From: Clostridiales bacterium
Lineage (GTDB): Bacteria; Bacillota; Clostridia; Saccharofermentanales; Saccharofermentanaceae
DNA length: 63,518 bases
NCBI GenBank assembly: GCA_017617935.1
Contig: JAFZVF010000034.1
Coordinates: forward strand, 1 to 63,518
Direction: 5' to 3'
The notes under the pieces are model-generated. The model was not told the origin of the DNA. It did no database searches and worked only from the letters and a program-made list of their open reading frames with translations. A program made the translations under genes and the position numbers. This document shows positions 51,703-61,063 of the stretch, piece by piece (the first letter of the stretch is position 1; every line of letters starts with the position of its first letter).

Positions 51703-51782
51703 TATATTTACCAACCAAAACGGTAGGGATTAGGGTAAATCAACGGGAAAACGTCATTCCGTACATATATAGGAGGATAAAA

Positions 51783-52973
51783 ATGATATACGCGGATAAT
51801 GCGGCTACGACAAAGATGAGCCGGACTGCCATCGATGCAATGCTTCCCTATATGGATGAATTATATGGCAATCCTTCCAGCCTTTATTCCTTCGGCCAGC
51901 AGGCCAAGGAAGCGCTGGAATCGGCAAGGGAGCGCGTCGCTTCATGTTTGGGATGTGAACCGAGGGAGATCACCTTTACTTCAGGCGGAAGCGAGGCTGA
52001 CAACCAGGCGATCTTCTCTGCTGCGAAATCGGGAGAGAAGAAGGGCAAGAAGCACATAATCACCACTGCATTTGAACATCACGCAGTACTGCATACTTTG
52101 GACAAGCTGAAGAAGCAGGGATTTGAGATAACCCTTCTTGACGTACACGCGAATGGATTGGTAACGGCAGAGCAGGTTGCTGACGCGATCCGCGAGGACA
52201 CCTGCCTGGTAACGATAATGTTTGCGAACAACGAGATCGGCACGATCCAGCCCATCGCGGAGATCGGAAAGGTCTGCAGGGAAAAGGGCGTCCTTTTCCA
52301 TACCGATGCGGTCCAAGCAGCAGGACATTTACATATAAACGTTAAAGAACAGAACATAGACATGCTTTCACTTTCTGCGCACAAGTTCCACGGACCGAAG
52401 GGAATAGGCGTTCTTTATGCAAAGCGCGACGTCATATTGGACAACGTCATCAATGGAGGCGCACAGGAAAGAGGAAAGAGAGCAGGAACGGAGAACATCC
52501 CTGCCATCATGGGGCTTGCGGCGGCATTGGAGGAAGCATGTGCGAACATCGACAAAAACGCTGAAAAGCTTACCGCTCTAAGAGACCGCCTTATCGAAGG
52601 ATTGGACAAGATTCCTTACGGCGAGCTCAACGGAGACGGGACAAGCCGTCTCCCGAGCAACGTCAATTTCTGTTTCGAAGGCATCGAAGGCGAGTCGCTG
52701 CTTCTGCTGCTTGATGACAAAGGCGTCTGCGCATCATCGGGGAGCGCGTGCACTTCAGGTTCTTTGGATCCGAGCCACGTGCTCCTTGCGATAGGAAGGC
52801 CTCACGAGGTAGCGCACGGATCGCTGCGTCTTTCGCTTGGTGAAGAGACTACTGAAGCGGACGTTGATTATCTGATCGATGCCGTTACCGAAGTAGTTAC
52901 GTATTTAAGGAACATGTCACCGTTCTGGCGCGACCTGGTTAACGGCAAGCGTCAGCACGTTTTCGCGGAATAA
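51783..52973 (+). CDS. iscS: Cysteine desulfurase (IscS/NifS family)
   Basis: The protein has 396 residues. It removes sulfur from cysteine to feed Fe-S cluster assembly and tRNA thiolation. Seen: N-terminus [20 protein letters not shown], the cofactor Lys in [10 protein letters not shown] (~200), and the catalytic Cys in [16 protein letters not shown] (~328). The start has AGGAGG upstream. It leads an operon with iscU, an Rrf2 regulator and a TtcA-like gene. Confidence 0.95.
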   Translation: MIYADNAATTKMSRTAIDAMLPYMDELYGNPSSLYSFGQQAKEALESARERVASCLGCEPREITFTSGGSEADNQAIFSAAKSGEKKGKKHIITTAFEHHAVLHTLDKLKKQGFEITLLDVHANGLVTAEQVADAIREDTCLVTIMFANNEIGTIQPIAEIGKVCREKGVLFHTDAVQAAGHLHINVKEQNIDMLSLSAHKFHGPKGIGVLYAKRDVILDNVINGGAQERGKRAGTENIPAIMGLAAALEEACANIDKNAEKLTALRDRLIEGLDKIPYGELNGDGTSRLPSNVNFCFEGIEGESLLLLLDDKGVCASSGSACTSGSLDPSHVLLAIGRPHEVAHGSLRLSLGEETTEADVDYLIDAVTEVVTYLRNMSPFWRDLVNGKRQHVFAE

Positions 52974-52990
52974 GAAAGAGGAGAATTGTT

Positions 52991-53437
52991 ATGGCTTTAT
53001 ACAGTGAAAAGGTAATGGATCACTTCAGGAATCCGAGAAACGTAGGCGTGATCGAGAACGCTGACGGAGTGGGCGAAGCCGGAAATCCCGTCTGCGGCGA
53101 CATCATGAAGATCTATCTGAAGATCGATAATGACATAATCACTGACGTTAAGTTTGAAACATTCGGATGCGGAAGCGCGATCGCTTCAAGCTCAATGGCG
53201 ACCGAACTCATAAAGGGGAAGCCGATATCAGAGGCTGCCGCATTGACAAACAAAGCAGTAACAGAAGCTCTTGACGGACTTCCCGCGCATAAGCTTCACT
53301 GCTCGGTCCTGGCTGAGGAAGCCATCAAGCTTGCGCTCAAGGACTACTTTGACAAGAACGGCATTGAATACGACAAGAACGAATTTCCTGATGAGCCGCA
53401 CTGCGCACATTGCGGCGAGGGTTCCTGTGACACCTGA
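52991..53437 (+). CDS. iscU: Fe-S cluster scaffold protein, IscU/NifU type
   Basis: The protein has 148 residues. The three cluster ligands are Cys35 (NPVCGDIM), Cys60 (FGCGSAIA) and Cys104 (LHCSVLAEEAI), with the Asp37 beside the first. The last ~15 residues add three more cysteines (CAHCGEGSC, 138-146) absent from standard IscU. It receives sulfur from IscS, 17 bases upstream, to build Fe-S clusters. Confidence 0.94.
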   Translation: MALYSEKVMDHFRNPRNVGVIENADGVGEAGNPVCGDIMKIYLKIDNDIITDVKFETFGCGSAIASSSMATELIKGKPISEAAALTNKAVTEALDGLPAHKLHCSVLAEEAIKLALKDYFDKNGIEYDKNEFPDEPHCAHCGEGSCDT

Positions 53438-53495
53438 GAATTTGTAAATAGCGCCCCGTTGTGGCAAGATTTACATATAAGGAAGGTATGCAGAT

Positions 53496-53903
53496 ATGAT
53501 GGTATCAACCAGGGGACGTTATGCTCTCCGTGTAATTATCGATCTTGCCGAAAACGCAAAGGACGGATATGTTCCGATGCGTGAAGTCGCAGAGCGCCAG
53601 GGGCTTTCATTGAAGTATCTTGAGCGCATCCTGCCGCAGCTGGTCGCAGACAATCTGGTTGAAGGAGTTCACGGCAAAGGCGGCGGATACCGCCTTTCAA
53701 GAGATCCTGCCGAGATCTCGGTCGCAGAAGTGTTAAAGGTGTCCGAAGGCGACATTGCTCCCGTGGCATGTCTCGAAGACGGCGCAAAGATGTGCGACCG
53801 CATCGACGAATGCCGCACGATCTCAGTCTGGAAGGGCCTGAACGAACGCATCAACGAATATCTTGAAAGTGTTAAGATAGCAGACCTTATGAAAGAGAAG
53901 TGA
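53496..53903 (+). CDS. Rrf2-family regulator with three cysteines (IscR/CymR-like)
   Basis: The protein has 135 residues. The winged helix-turn-helix begins MVSTRGRYALRVIIDLA, with GLSLKYLERILPQL as recognition region and GKGGGYRL as wing. Cys92, Cys100 and Cys106 lie where IscR holds its 2Fe-2S cluster (CX7CX5C here, CX5CX5C in E. coli). It may sense Fe-S status and control the iscS and metY promoters. CymR, its cousin, senses cysteine supply through CysK; both are possible here. Confidence 0.9.
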   Translation: MMVSTRGRYALRVIIDLAENAKDGYVPMREVAERQGLSLKYLERILPQLVADNLVEGVHGKGGGYRLSRDPAEISVAEVLKVSEGDIAPVACLEDGAKMCDRIDECRTISVWKGLNERINEYLESVKIADLMKEK

Positions 53904-53908
53904 TCCTC

Positions 53909-54721
53909 ATGGATGCTTCGCAGATCGAAAACGATCTTAGAAAAGACCGCGTTATTCACGACAGACTCTTCTCGAGATTTACCAAAGCAATAGTCAAATA
54001 TGAACTCCTGTCACCCGGCGACAAGATCGCCGTGTGCATTTCAGGCGGCAAGGATTCAATGCTGATGGGCAAGCTCTTTCAGGAGCTCAAAAGACACGAC
54101 AAGTTCCCGTTTGAACTTGTCTTTCTTGTCATGGACCCTGGATATGAGGAGAAGGTAAAAAGTAAGATCGAATCAAACGCGGATCTGATCGGACTTCCTA
54201 TAGAGATCTTTGAAAACAGGCTTTTCGAAGTCGTGTCTGAAAACGAAAAATCGCCATGTTTTCTGTGCGCGAGGATGAGGCGCGGAGCACTTTACGCAAA
54301 GGCAAAAGAGCTCGGCTGCAATAAGATCGCGCTGGGCCATCACTACGATGACGTCATCGAAACAACACTTATGAGCATGCTCTGGAGCGGGCACATAGAG
54401 ACAATGATGCCAAAGCTCAAGAGCAAGAATTACGAAGGCATGGAGCTTATCCGCCCGATGTATCTGATAAGGGAAGAAGACATTGAAGCCTGGCGCAACA
54501 GATATGATCTTGAATTTGCCGACTGCGCATGCCGTGTTACGAGAAGGCAAGAAGAAAACACTTCGAAGCGCAAGGAGACGAAAGAACTCATCAGGGAACT
54601 CCGCAAGACGAACCCTGAAGTCGAGGCGAACATCATGAGCAGCATGGAGAACGTCTATCTCGACAGCGTGATCTCCTATACCAAAGACGGCATCACGCAC
54701 AACTTCATGGACGATTATTGA
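53909..54721 (+). CDS. TtcA-like tRNA thiolation enzyme (PP-loop ATPase)
   Basis: The protein has about 270 residues. It has the PP-loop SGGKDSM (~48) that binds ATP, then CFLCARMRRG (CxxC, ~114), and ALGHHYDDVIETTLMSML. These fit the TtcA/TtuA group, which thiolates tRNA bases by way of an Fe-S cluster. Cys-Ala-Cys near 207 may add a ligand. ATG at 53909 is chosen for its GAGAAG site; a GTG at 53900 overlaps the preceding stop. It gets sulfur from IscS, first gene of the operon. Confidence 0.86.
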   Translation: MDASQIENDLRKDRVIHDRLFSRFTKAIVKYELLSPGDKIAVCISGGKDSMLMGKLFQELKRHDKFPFELVFLVMDPGYEEKVKSKIESNADLIGLPIEIFENRLFEVVSENEKSPCFLCARMRRGALYAKAKELGCNKIALGHHYDDVIETTLMSMLWSGHIETMMPKLKSKNYEGMELIRPMYLIREEDIEAWRNRYDLEFADCACRVTRRQEENTSKRKETKELIRELRKTNPEVEANIMSSMENVYLDSVISYTKDGITHNFMDDY

Positions 54722-54835
54722 TAAACCCCGATATTTGACAATAAACAAGGTTATCGAAAAGCATCCGTTAAAATCCCTTTGATATACTTTGGACATAACT
54801 GCATGCTTGTTTATTCTGCTTTTCGGGAGGTGCCC

Positions 54836-55975
54836 ATGAGTATTGATCTGACCAGGATGCCGAAGATCGGTTTCGGACTTATGAGATTGCCGGAGACTGA
54901 CGGCGCCATTGACTTGGGCAAGGTCTGCAAGATGGTAGATTCCTATATGGAAGCGGGATTCACTTATTTCGATACCGCATACGTCTATCACGGCGGAAAC
55001 TCAGAAAAGGCCGTCAAGGAAGCAATCGTAAAGCGCCATCCGAGGGACTCTTTCACGGTTGCGACAAAGCTTCCCGCATGGTGCATCCATTCGCTTGAAG
55101 ACAGGGACAAGATCTTTAACGAGCAACTCGAAAGATGCGGTGTGGATTACTTCGATTTTTATCTTCTGCACAGTGTGGAAGACGGCAACAATTACGACAA
55201 CTACGTCAAATACGACTGTTTCAACTGGGGCATTCAGAAGAAGGCTGAAGGCAAGATAAGGCACTTCGGTTTTTCTTTTCACGGAACGCCCGAGCTTTTG
55301 ATTCAGATAGTTGACAGCCATCCCGAGATTGAGTTCGTCCAGATCCAGCTCAACTATGCCGACTGGGACAACAAGATAGTTCACTCGGGCAAGCTTTATC
55401 AGATCCTTGCTGAGAGGAACATTCCGATAATCGTCATGGAACCCTGCAAGGGAGGCACTTTGGCAAGGCTTGACGACGAGTGTGCGCAGATCCTGAAGGA
55501 GGCACGCCCTGACAAGTCTTTGGCTTCGTGGGCGTTCCGTTTTGTAGGAAGCCTTCCTGGCGTGACCACGATCTTAAGCGGCATGACCACGCAGGAACAG
55601 TTGGAAGACAATATGAACACTTTCAAGAATTTCGAACCGCTTTCTGATGAAGAGAAGGAAGCGATCGAGAAGGTCAAGGAAGTGATGTTCCGTGTTGAGC
55701 TCGTCGGCTGCACCGCCTGCAGATACTGTGTTGACGGGTGCCCCATGAAGATCAGCATTCCCGACGTCATCAGCGCGGTAAACACGAAGCGCAGATTTCC
55801 TAATGACTTCAGGCCGAACTTCTTCTATAACGGACTTGTTGACAGGAACGGGAACGGCAAGGCTTCCGCTTGTCTCCAATGCGGCCAGTGCGAAGGCGTA
55901 TGCCCTCAACATCTGCCGATTATAAACATCATGGAAGAGGCGACGGAGAAGTTCGAGAAGAATGCTCCATTCTGA
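54836..55975 (+). CDS. Aldo/keto reductase with two C-terminal 4Fe-4S clusters
   Basis: The protein has 379 residues. The aldo/keto barrel (1-280) carries FGLMRLPETDG, FDTAYVYHGG and KLPAW. The C-terminal part has two cluster motifs: CTACRYCVDGCP and CLQCGQCEGVCP. Such enzymes reduce carbonyls with electrons from ferredoxin or NAD(P)H in anaerobes; substrate unknown. The ATG at 54836 has GGGAGG upstream, so the frame extending 19 codons upstream is not used. An extended -10 (TGATATACT, 54780-54788) lies ~48 bases before it. Confidence 0.9.
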   Translation: MSIDLTRMPKIGFGLMRLPETDGAIDLGKVCKMVDSYMEAGFTYFDTAYVYHGGNSEKAVKEAIVKRHPRDSFTVATKLPAWCIHSLEDRDKIFNEQLERCGVDYFDFYLLHSVEDGNNYDNYVKYDCFNWGIQKKAEGKIRHFGFSFHGTPELLIQIVDSHPEIEFVQIQLNYADWDNKIVHSGKLYQILAERNIPIIVMEPCKGGTLARLDDECAQILKEARPDKSLASWAFRFVGSLPGVTTILSGMTTQEQLEDNMNTFKNFEPLSDEEKEAIEKVKEVMFRVELVGCTACRYCVDGCPMKISIPDVISAVNTKRRFPNDFRPNFFYNGLVDRNGNGKASACLQCGQCEGVCPQHLPIINIMEEATEKFEKNAPF

Positions 55976-55996
55976 CCTTCTGATATACTTTTTCGT

Positions 55997-56902
55997 ATGG
56001 ATCAGGATAAAAAACAGTTGCTAAAGTCACTCGGCATGTGCCTTGTAGGATTCCTGCTGTTCGCGGGAGCCGGGTTCCTTTTGGTCTTTGACGTTGTTGA
56101 AAAGACGTCATACCGCGAGAAGATCACTTACGGTCTCATCTCCGGCTTTCTGTCACTGCTCTGCATTGGAACGGCGGCCGTCAGCATTTACGGCTATTAC
56201 GTCAAGCACGTTAAGCCCCTCAAGTATCCCGACGAGCCTAAAAGCGATGAGGAAGTCAAAAGGGAGACCGACGTTCACAAAAAGCTTCCCGGCAAAGACA
56301 TGTACGACGTCATAAGGCTCTACAGGAAAAGAAACTTTCAGACTAGGGCGGTCGTAGTGGCCTTCTGCTGTTTTCTGGTCGTCCTGGTCTGCATGCTCAA
56401 GATCACCGGTGAATACCATATCCATATCGGCATCAGCGTAGCCGTCGCCGTTGTTGCCCTGGGCATTGCCTTTGCGGTTGCCGGCAAGGCGGAGTTTTCT
56501 TATTCCGGCGATAAGGATTTCAAAGAAGCGATCGAAAGAGCGGGTGCGGACCCCGTCAGGCTGAATGCGGACTTTATGAGCGGAGCACACTTTGCATTGA
56601 GGGACGGCCTTGTCGTTCTCGGCAGGGATTATCTGGTGATCTTTGCAAAGTCGCTCTGTGAGGTTTTGGACGTAAGCGACATTTCGCTTGTAACCAAGGA
56701 ATGCGTCATCCAAAAGGTTCAGGGCGGCACAATGAAGATCTGCATGTTAAAGATCATGCTAAATGATGAAAGGTGGCTTCAGATCGGCCTAAGGGACGAA
56801 AAGGAGACGGACCTTATGCTTAATGAGTTCAGACTCCGCGCGGTGCCCTGCAAGGATGGCGGAGAACGGGTCATGAACGATGTGAAGGTTAAGAAAAGAT
56901 AA
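55997..56902 (+). CDS. Membrane protein of unknown function
   Basis: The protein has 301 residues with four membrane helices (~10-32, 40-62, 112-135, 140-160). The C-terminal ~140 residues are soluble and beta-rich, loosely like a PH-type domain, and begin with FSYSGDKDFKEAIERAGADP. No Shine-Dalgarno lies before the ATG, and a TATACT box stands 8 bases upstream, so the mRNA may be leaderless. I do not recognise the family. Confidence 0.75.
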   Translation: MDQDKKQLLKSLGMCLVGFLLFAGAGFLLVFDVVEKTSYREKITYGLISGFLSLLCIGTAAVSIYGYYVKHVKPLKYPDEPKSDEEVKRETDVHKKLPGKDMYDVIRLYRKRNFQTRAVVVAFCCFLVVLVCMLKITGEYHIHIGISVAVAVVALGIAFAVAGKAEFSYSGDKDFKEAIERAGADPVRLNADFMSGAHFALRDGLVVLGRDYLVIFAKSLCEVLDVSDISLVTKECVIQKVQGGTMKICMLKIMLNDERWLQIGLRDEKETDLMLNEFRLRAVPCKDGGERVMNDVKVKKR

Positions 56903-56917
56903 GGAGAGAGGCATTTC

Positions 56918-57652
56918 ATGTTGGATCTTAAAGGCAAATGGGTGCTCGTAACGGGCGCGTCAAGAGGTATCGGAAGGCTTGCCGCAAAAACGATGGCAAA
57001 GCAGGGATGCAACCTCATCCTTCAGAGCAGAAACGTTGAACACACGGCATCCCTTGAAGAAGAACTCAAAGCATTGGGTGCGGAGGTTCATTCTTTCGCG
57101 GCGGATCTAAATGACGTTCCTTCGGTTCTGAAAATGCTTGAAGAAATAGATGCTCTGGGCGTAGACGTCGACATCGTTCTCAACAACGCGGGACTTCAGA
57201 TCGCATACAGAACGGATTACTGTCAGACGCCGGCAGAGGACTTTACGGTAAGCTTTAACGTCAACACGATATCTCCCGCCATGATCTGCTACCACTTCCT
57301 TCCCAAGATGGTCAGCCGTGGATTCGGCCGCATCGTGAATACCACGAGCGGCATCGACAAGGAGCCCGAGCAGGCAGGCTATTCCGCAGCAAAGGCCGCG
57401 CTCGACAAGATAACAAAGGACATGGCTTCAAGACTCGGAGGCACGGGTGTTGCCATGAACCTTGTTGATCCGGGCTGGTGCAGGACCGATCTCGGCGGAC
57501 CCAATGCGCCCAATGCCCCTGAGAGCGCGATCCCCGGCGTGGTCGTCGGAGCGTTTACGGAAGACAAAGTCAACGGCGTTATCCTTCATGCGCAGGACTA
57601 CAGCGGAATGGATCTGGAAGCAGCAGTAGCGAAGGCTGAAAGGGAAATCTGA
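56918..57652 (+). CDS. Short-chain dehydrogenase/reductase
   Basis: The protein has 244 residues. It carries the NAD(P)-binding motif VTGASRGIGR (~13), NNAG (~90), the catalytic Ser (NTTSGIDK, ~145) and YSAAKAALDK (Tyr and Lys, ~157-161). It reduces a carbonyl or oxidises an alcohol; FabG-like. It has an AAGGAGAG site and lies 15 bases after the membrane-protein gene. Confidence 0.9.
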   Translation: MLDLKGKWVLVTGASRGIGRLAAKTMAKQGCNLILQSRNVEHTASLEEELKALGAEVHSFAADLNDVPSVLKMLEEIDALGVDVDIVLNNAGLQIAYRTDYCQTPAEDFTVSFNVNTISPAMICYHFLPKMVSRGFGRIVNTTSGIDKEPEQAGYSAAKAALDKITKDMASRLGGTGVAMNLVDPGWCRTDLGGPNAPNAPESAIPGVVVGAFTEDKVNGVILHAQDYSGMDLEAAVAKAEREI

Positions 57653-57695
57653 ACTAAGGCAGGCTTTTTCCGGACTGTGAGAGTATAATTCTCTT

Positions 57696-58862
57696 ATGTC
57701 CACTTTATTGACGCCTGTAATCAATCTTCATGCGGTCCTGATCGCCGATTTCCTCGGCGTTGCCATATTGCTGGTCATTCTGGTCACAAGAGGCTGGAAT
57801 CTGCCCGGCCGTAAGGAAGAGAGCCGCATGATGCTCTTCATGCTCCTGATGTCAGTAGCGAACTGCCTTGTCGATCAGGCCGTTACTTACTTTGACGGAA
57901 GGCTGGGCGATTATGCCAAGGTATACAACGTCCTCCTTTGGGCGGGCAATACTTTCCTGTTCCTATACAACGTGTTCGTCGGAGTCTTTCTTGTCCAGAT
58001 GGTCGTCAAACATCTCGACAGAAAGGCTAAAGCCAGCCGTTTCTTCGTGTTCTGGGCGGCATGCGCCGTTGAGGTCCTGCTCCTTATCGTGAATTTCTTC
58101 TATCCGATCGTATTCATGATCGATTCGAACAACGAATACCACAGAGGCGAGGTGTTCAATTTCTTTATTGCAGTCGGTCTGATGCTCAATCTTTTCAGCG
58201 TGGTCTATTACTTTGCCGGCAAGATCAAGAATCCCGCACTGAGGTACTTCCCGGTCTTTGAGTTCTTCCTGCCGCTCCTTCTTGGAACGATAGTCCAGAC
58301 GTTCATTTACGGAATCTCGCTTCTGCCGTCGTGCTTTGCGGTATCGTTTGCGGGCATAGTCATCTCGCTCCAGAACGAGTGCATCTATATCGACAAGCTC
58401 ACCGGCGTCTATAACAGATTTGAAATGGACAGGGAACTCAAGAGACTGCAGAAGAGGCGCAAGGACAAGATCGTCGCGTACATGCTTGACCTTAACGGCT
58501 TCAAATCCATCAACGACAATTATTCCCACGAGGAAGGCGACCAGGCGCTCATCGCTTTTGCCGGCATCCTGAATGAGGTCTTCAGTTCCGTAGGAACGGT
58601 GATCAGGTTTGCAGGAGACGAGTTCGTCGTACTGATGTACAAGGCGAAGGAATCCGATATCGAACTGTATAAGCAGAAGACGATGGAAGCCGTTGACCGG
58701 TACAATGAATCGTCCGGAAAACCGTATAAGCTCTCCGCCGCCGTCGGAGGAAAAGTCTTCGACTTCAGCAAGGAAGACACTCAGAATCTTGTTGTGGTTA
58801 TCGACACGTTAATGTATAAAGATAAGGATGACTACTACAAGGACCATAAAAAGGAGAGGTGA
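57696..58862 (+). CDS. Diguanylate cyclase (membrane GGDEF protein)
   Basis: The protein has 388 residues. Seven predicted helices (1-220) form a sensor part. The cytoplasmic GGDEF domain has LTGVYNRFEMD, LDLNGFKSINDNYSHEEGD and the active loop RFAGDEFVVLM. The Ala at the first position is tolerated in some active cyclases, so synthesis of cyclic-di-GMP is likely. There is no Shine-Dalgarno; a TATAAT box lies 6 bases before the ATG. It may pair with the EAL protein at 42573. Confidence 0.88.
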   Translation: MSTLLTPVINLHAVLIADFLGVAILLVILVTRGWNLPGRKEESRMMLFMLLMSVANCLVDQAVTYFDGRLGDYAKVYNVLLWAGNTFLFLYNVFVGVFLVQMVVKHLDRKAKASRFFVFWAACAVEVLLLIVNFFYPIVFMIDSNNEYHRGEVFNFFIAVGLMLNLFSVVYYFAGKIKNPALRYFPVFEFFLPLLLGTIVQTFIYGISLLPSCFAVSFAGIVISLQNECIYIDKLTGVYNRFEMDRELKRLQKRRKDKIVAYMLDLNGFKSINDNYSHEEGDQALIAFAGILNEVFSSVGTVIRFAGDEFVVLMYKAKESDIELYKQKTMEAVDRYNESSGKPYKLSAAVGGKVFDFSKEDTQNLVVVIDTLMYKDKDDYYKDHKKER

Positions 58863-58865
58863 TCT

Positions 58866-59402
58866 ATGTTAGAGGTTTTCGCGGTAATCTCGCTTTGCAG
58901 AGTGAACAGGAGAAACGCGCTCGCCAGGGGAAAAAGGCCCGGTGGATTCATTGCGCTTACGATAATCCTGTGGATCGTTTTTGAGTTTATCGGAGCGATC
59001 CTTGGAATACTCATCTTCGGCAGAGACAACTCTTATGCTTCCGTATTGTTCGTCGCGCTTCCTTGTGCTGCGTTGGGCGGACTCATTTCGTTCCTTTGCG
59101 CCAAGTTCGGACCGCGTGGCGACTATGTCGAGCCGGGCACGATGCCCGCTTACGGCAATAACGGAGCACCCGTTTACACCAATCCGAACGTTGCTCAGGT
59201 TCCCGCTTCCCAGCCTGCATATATGTATCAGCCCAATATGCAGCAGCCGATGGCTTCCCAGCCCGCACAGCCTGCATCTCCGTTTGTCCCGGCGCAGCCA
59301 GCAGGTGCAGCTGCAACGGGAACCCGTTACTGCAGGCATTGCGGCTCACCAAACAACGGCACCAACAGGTTCTGCGAATACTGCGGACAGAACATCGAAT
59401 AA
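58866..59402 (+). CDS. Two-helix membrane protein with C-terminal zinc ribbon
   Basis: The protein has 178 residues. Two membrane helices (~25-48 and 55-78) are followed by a Gln/Pro/Ala-rich linker (~90-155) and a zinc ribbon (CRHCGSPNNGTNRFCEYCGQ). Its ATG is 3 bases after the cyclase stop. The function is unknown. The ribbon is similar in form to the one at 28590-28650. Confidence 0.8.
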   Translation: MLEVFAVISLCRVNRRNALARGKRPGGFIALTIILWIVFEFIGAILGILIFGRDNSYASVLFVALPCAALGGLISFLCAKFGPRGDYVEPGTMPAYGNNGAPVYTNPNVAQVPASQPAYMYQPNMQQPMASQPAQPASPFVPAQPAGAAATGTRYCRHCGSPNNGTNRFCEYCGQNIE

Positions 59403-59407
59403 ACGAA

Positions 59408-59441
59408 ACGGCTGCTTCAAATGAGGCAGCCGTTCTTGTTT
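59408..59441 (+). terminator. Intrinsic terminator after the zinc-ribbon gene
   Basis: A 9-bp stem AACGGCTGC / GCAGCCGTT with a 10-base loop is followed by CTTGTTT. Confidence 0.8.
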
Positions 59442-59603
59442 CATTCCATATTTCCTTCCAACTTTTGTCAGAAAAAGAGGAGGTAAGATGGAATGATAGT
59501 ATTATTCACTGCAAATTTCAGTACTGTTTATTTTGCTATTGTTTATTTGCAAGGCTTTTGTTAAAATTCACCTTCTAACTGCAAATAAGCAAGAAGCATA
59601 AAA

Positions 59604-60983
59604 ATGACAGACGTAAAGAACGACAGATCTTATATCAGGAAACTCCTTCGGATCGCCATCCCGATGATGGTGCAGAACGGCATTTCCAACTTCGTAAACC
59701 TCCTCGACAATCTCATGATCGGGAAGGTCGGTACTAACGCGCTTTCAGGTGTTGCGATCGCAAACCAGCTGATATTTGTTTTCTACCTTGTCATCTTCGG
59801 AGCTACAGCCGGTGCGGGAATCTTTACCGCTCAGTACAAGGGCAACAACGATAACGAAGGCATCCGTTACACGTTCCGCTTCAAGATAGTATTCAATACG
59901 ATACTAGCGGCCGTCTGCGTGGTGATATATGCGATGCTTTCACCTGATCTGATCAACCTTTTCCTTTTGGGAGAGGGCAATCCAGCTGACGCGGCGGAGA
60001 CGCTTCAGATCGGCATCAGCTACATGCGCATTATCCTCATCAGCCTTATTCCGATCGGAATCACACAGGCTTATGCGGGCACGCTCCGTGACCTCGGATC
60101 GACCAAGGTCCCGATGTATGCTTCGGTTTGCGCGATTTTCGTAAACCTTGTCGGCAACTGGATCCTGATCTACGGAAAGTTTGGCCTTCCGGCTCTTGGC
60201 GCTGACGGTGCCGCTATAGCTACCGTAATATCGAGATTTGTTGAGCTGACGATCCTGATCGTTTATACGGGTACTCATTCGAAGATGCTCCCATTTATCA
60301 AGGGAGCATTCAGAAACTTCAAAGTGCCGTTGAATCTTGCGGCTAAGTTCATCCTCAAGTCGCTGCCCCTGATGTTAAACGAAACGCTCTGGTCGCTTGG
60401 AATGACCGTCATCAACCAGAGCTATTCATACAGAAGTCTGGATGCGGTCGCGGCCATGAACATACAGTCGACGATCTGGAACGTTATGGGCGTGTCTTTC
60501 CTTGCGATGGGCGAGGCAGTCGGCATCATGATGGGCCACATCTTGGGCTCGGGCGAATTGGAAGGTGCAAGGAAGAAGGCAAACAGCATGCGAATGGTCA
60601 CCGTTCTTTGCGGTCTCGTCTGCGCGGCTTTGATGGCCGTCGTCTCACCGTTCTTCCCATTGCTTTACAACACTTCCGATAAGATAAGATCCCTTGCTTC
60701 GGGCTTTATCCTTATCGCTGCGTGCGCTATGCCTTTCGTAGCATATACGCACGCTTCGTACTTCATCATAAGATCGGGCGGAAACACGCTCATCACTGTG
60801 CTTTTCGACAGTATCTACACATGGGCGATAGCCGTCAGCGCGGCATTCTTCATGAGCCGTTATACGAATCTGAGCGTTACATGGATGCTTGCGGTCGTCA
60901 ACGGACTTGAAGTCATCAAGTGTTCGATCGCGTTCTTCTTCGTAAGATCCGGAAAATGGATAAAAAACCTGGTCCGCGATTAA
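59604..60983 (+). CDS. MATE family efflux transporter
   Basis: The protein has 459 residues and 12 predicted helices. The N-terminal ILRIAIPMMVQNGISNFVNL-like start and GVAIANQLIFVFY fit the NorM/DinF-type MATE group, which exports drugs or organic cations using Na+ or H+. Its own promoter is not obvious. Confidence 0.9.
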   Translation: MTDVKNDRSYIRKLLRIAIPMMVQNGISNFVNLLDNLMIGKVGTNALSGVAIANQLIFVFYLVIFGATAGAGIFTAQYKGNNDNEGIRYTFRFKIVFNTILAAVCVVIYAMLSPDLINLFLLGEGNPADAAETLQIGISYMRIILISLIPIGITQAYAGTLRDLGSTKVPMYASVCAIFVNLVGNWILIYGKFGLPALGADGAAIATVISRFVELTILIVYTGTHSKMLPFIKGAFRNFKVPLNLAAKFILKSLPLMLNETLWSLGMTVINQSYSYRSLDAVAAMNIQSTIWNVMGVSFLAMGEAVGIMMGHILGSGELEGARKKANSMRMVTVLCGLVCAALMAVVSPFFPLLYNTSDKIRSLASGFILIAACAMPFVAYTHASYFIIRSGGNTLITVLFDSIYTWAIAVSAAFFMSRYTNLSVTWMLAVVNGLEVIKCSIAFFFVRSGKWIKNLVRD

Positions 60984-61006
60984 GGCTATTTCTCGCTAAG
61001 GTCCTC

Positions 61007-61056
61007 GGCGCGAAGCGCCTGCGGAAATCGCTCGAAACGGCTTATATCGCGTTTCG
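61007..61056 (+). other. Two hairpins without T runs between MATE and phosphatase genes
   Basis: GGCGCgaaGCGCC (61007-61019) and CGAAACG...CGTTTCG (61033-61039 with 61050-61056) are perfect stems. Neither is followed by a T run, so they do not fit intrinsic terminators. They could be processing or mRNA-stability elements. Confidence 0.5.
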
Positions 61057-61063
61057 TAAGGTG

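Noticed and set aside
51445..51714. The Met/Cys frame as an 89-residue protein with an earlier start
   Set aside because: The upstream extension crosses the consensus promoter and has no ribosome site, while the GTG at 51573 has a perfect AAGGAGG.
61007..61056. Rho-independent terminator after the MATE gene
   Set aside because: Two good hairpins exist but neither is followed by a T run on either strand.
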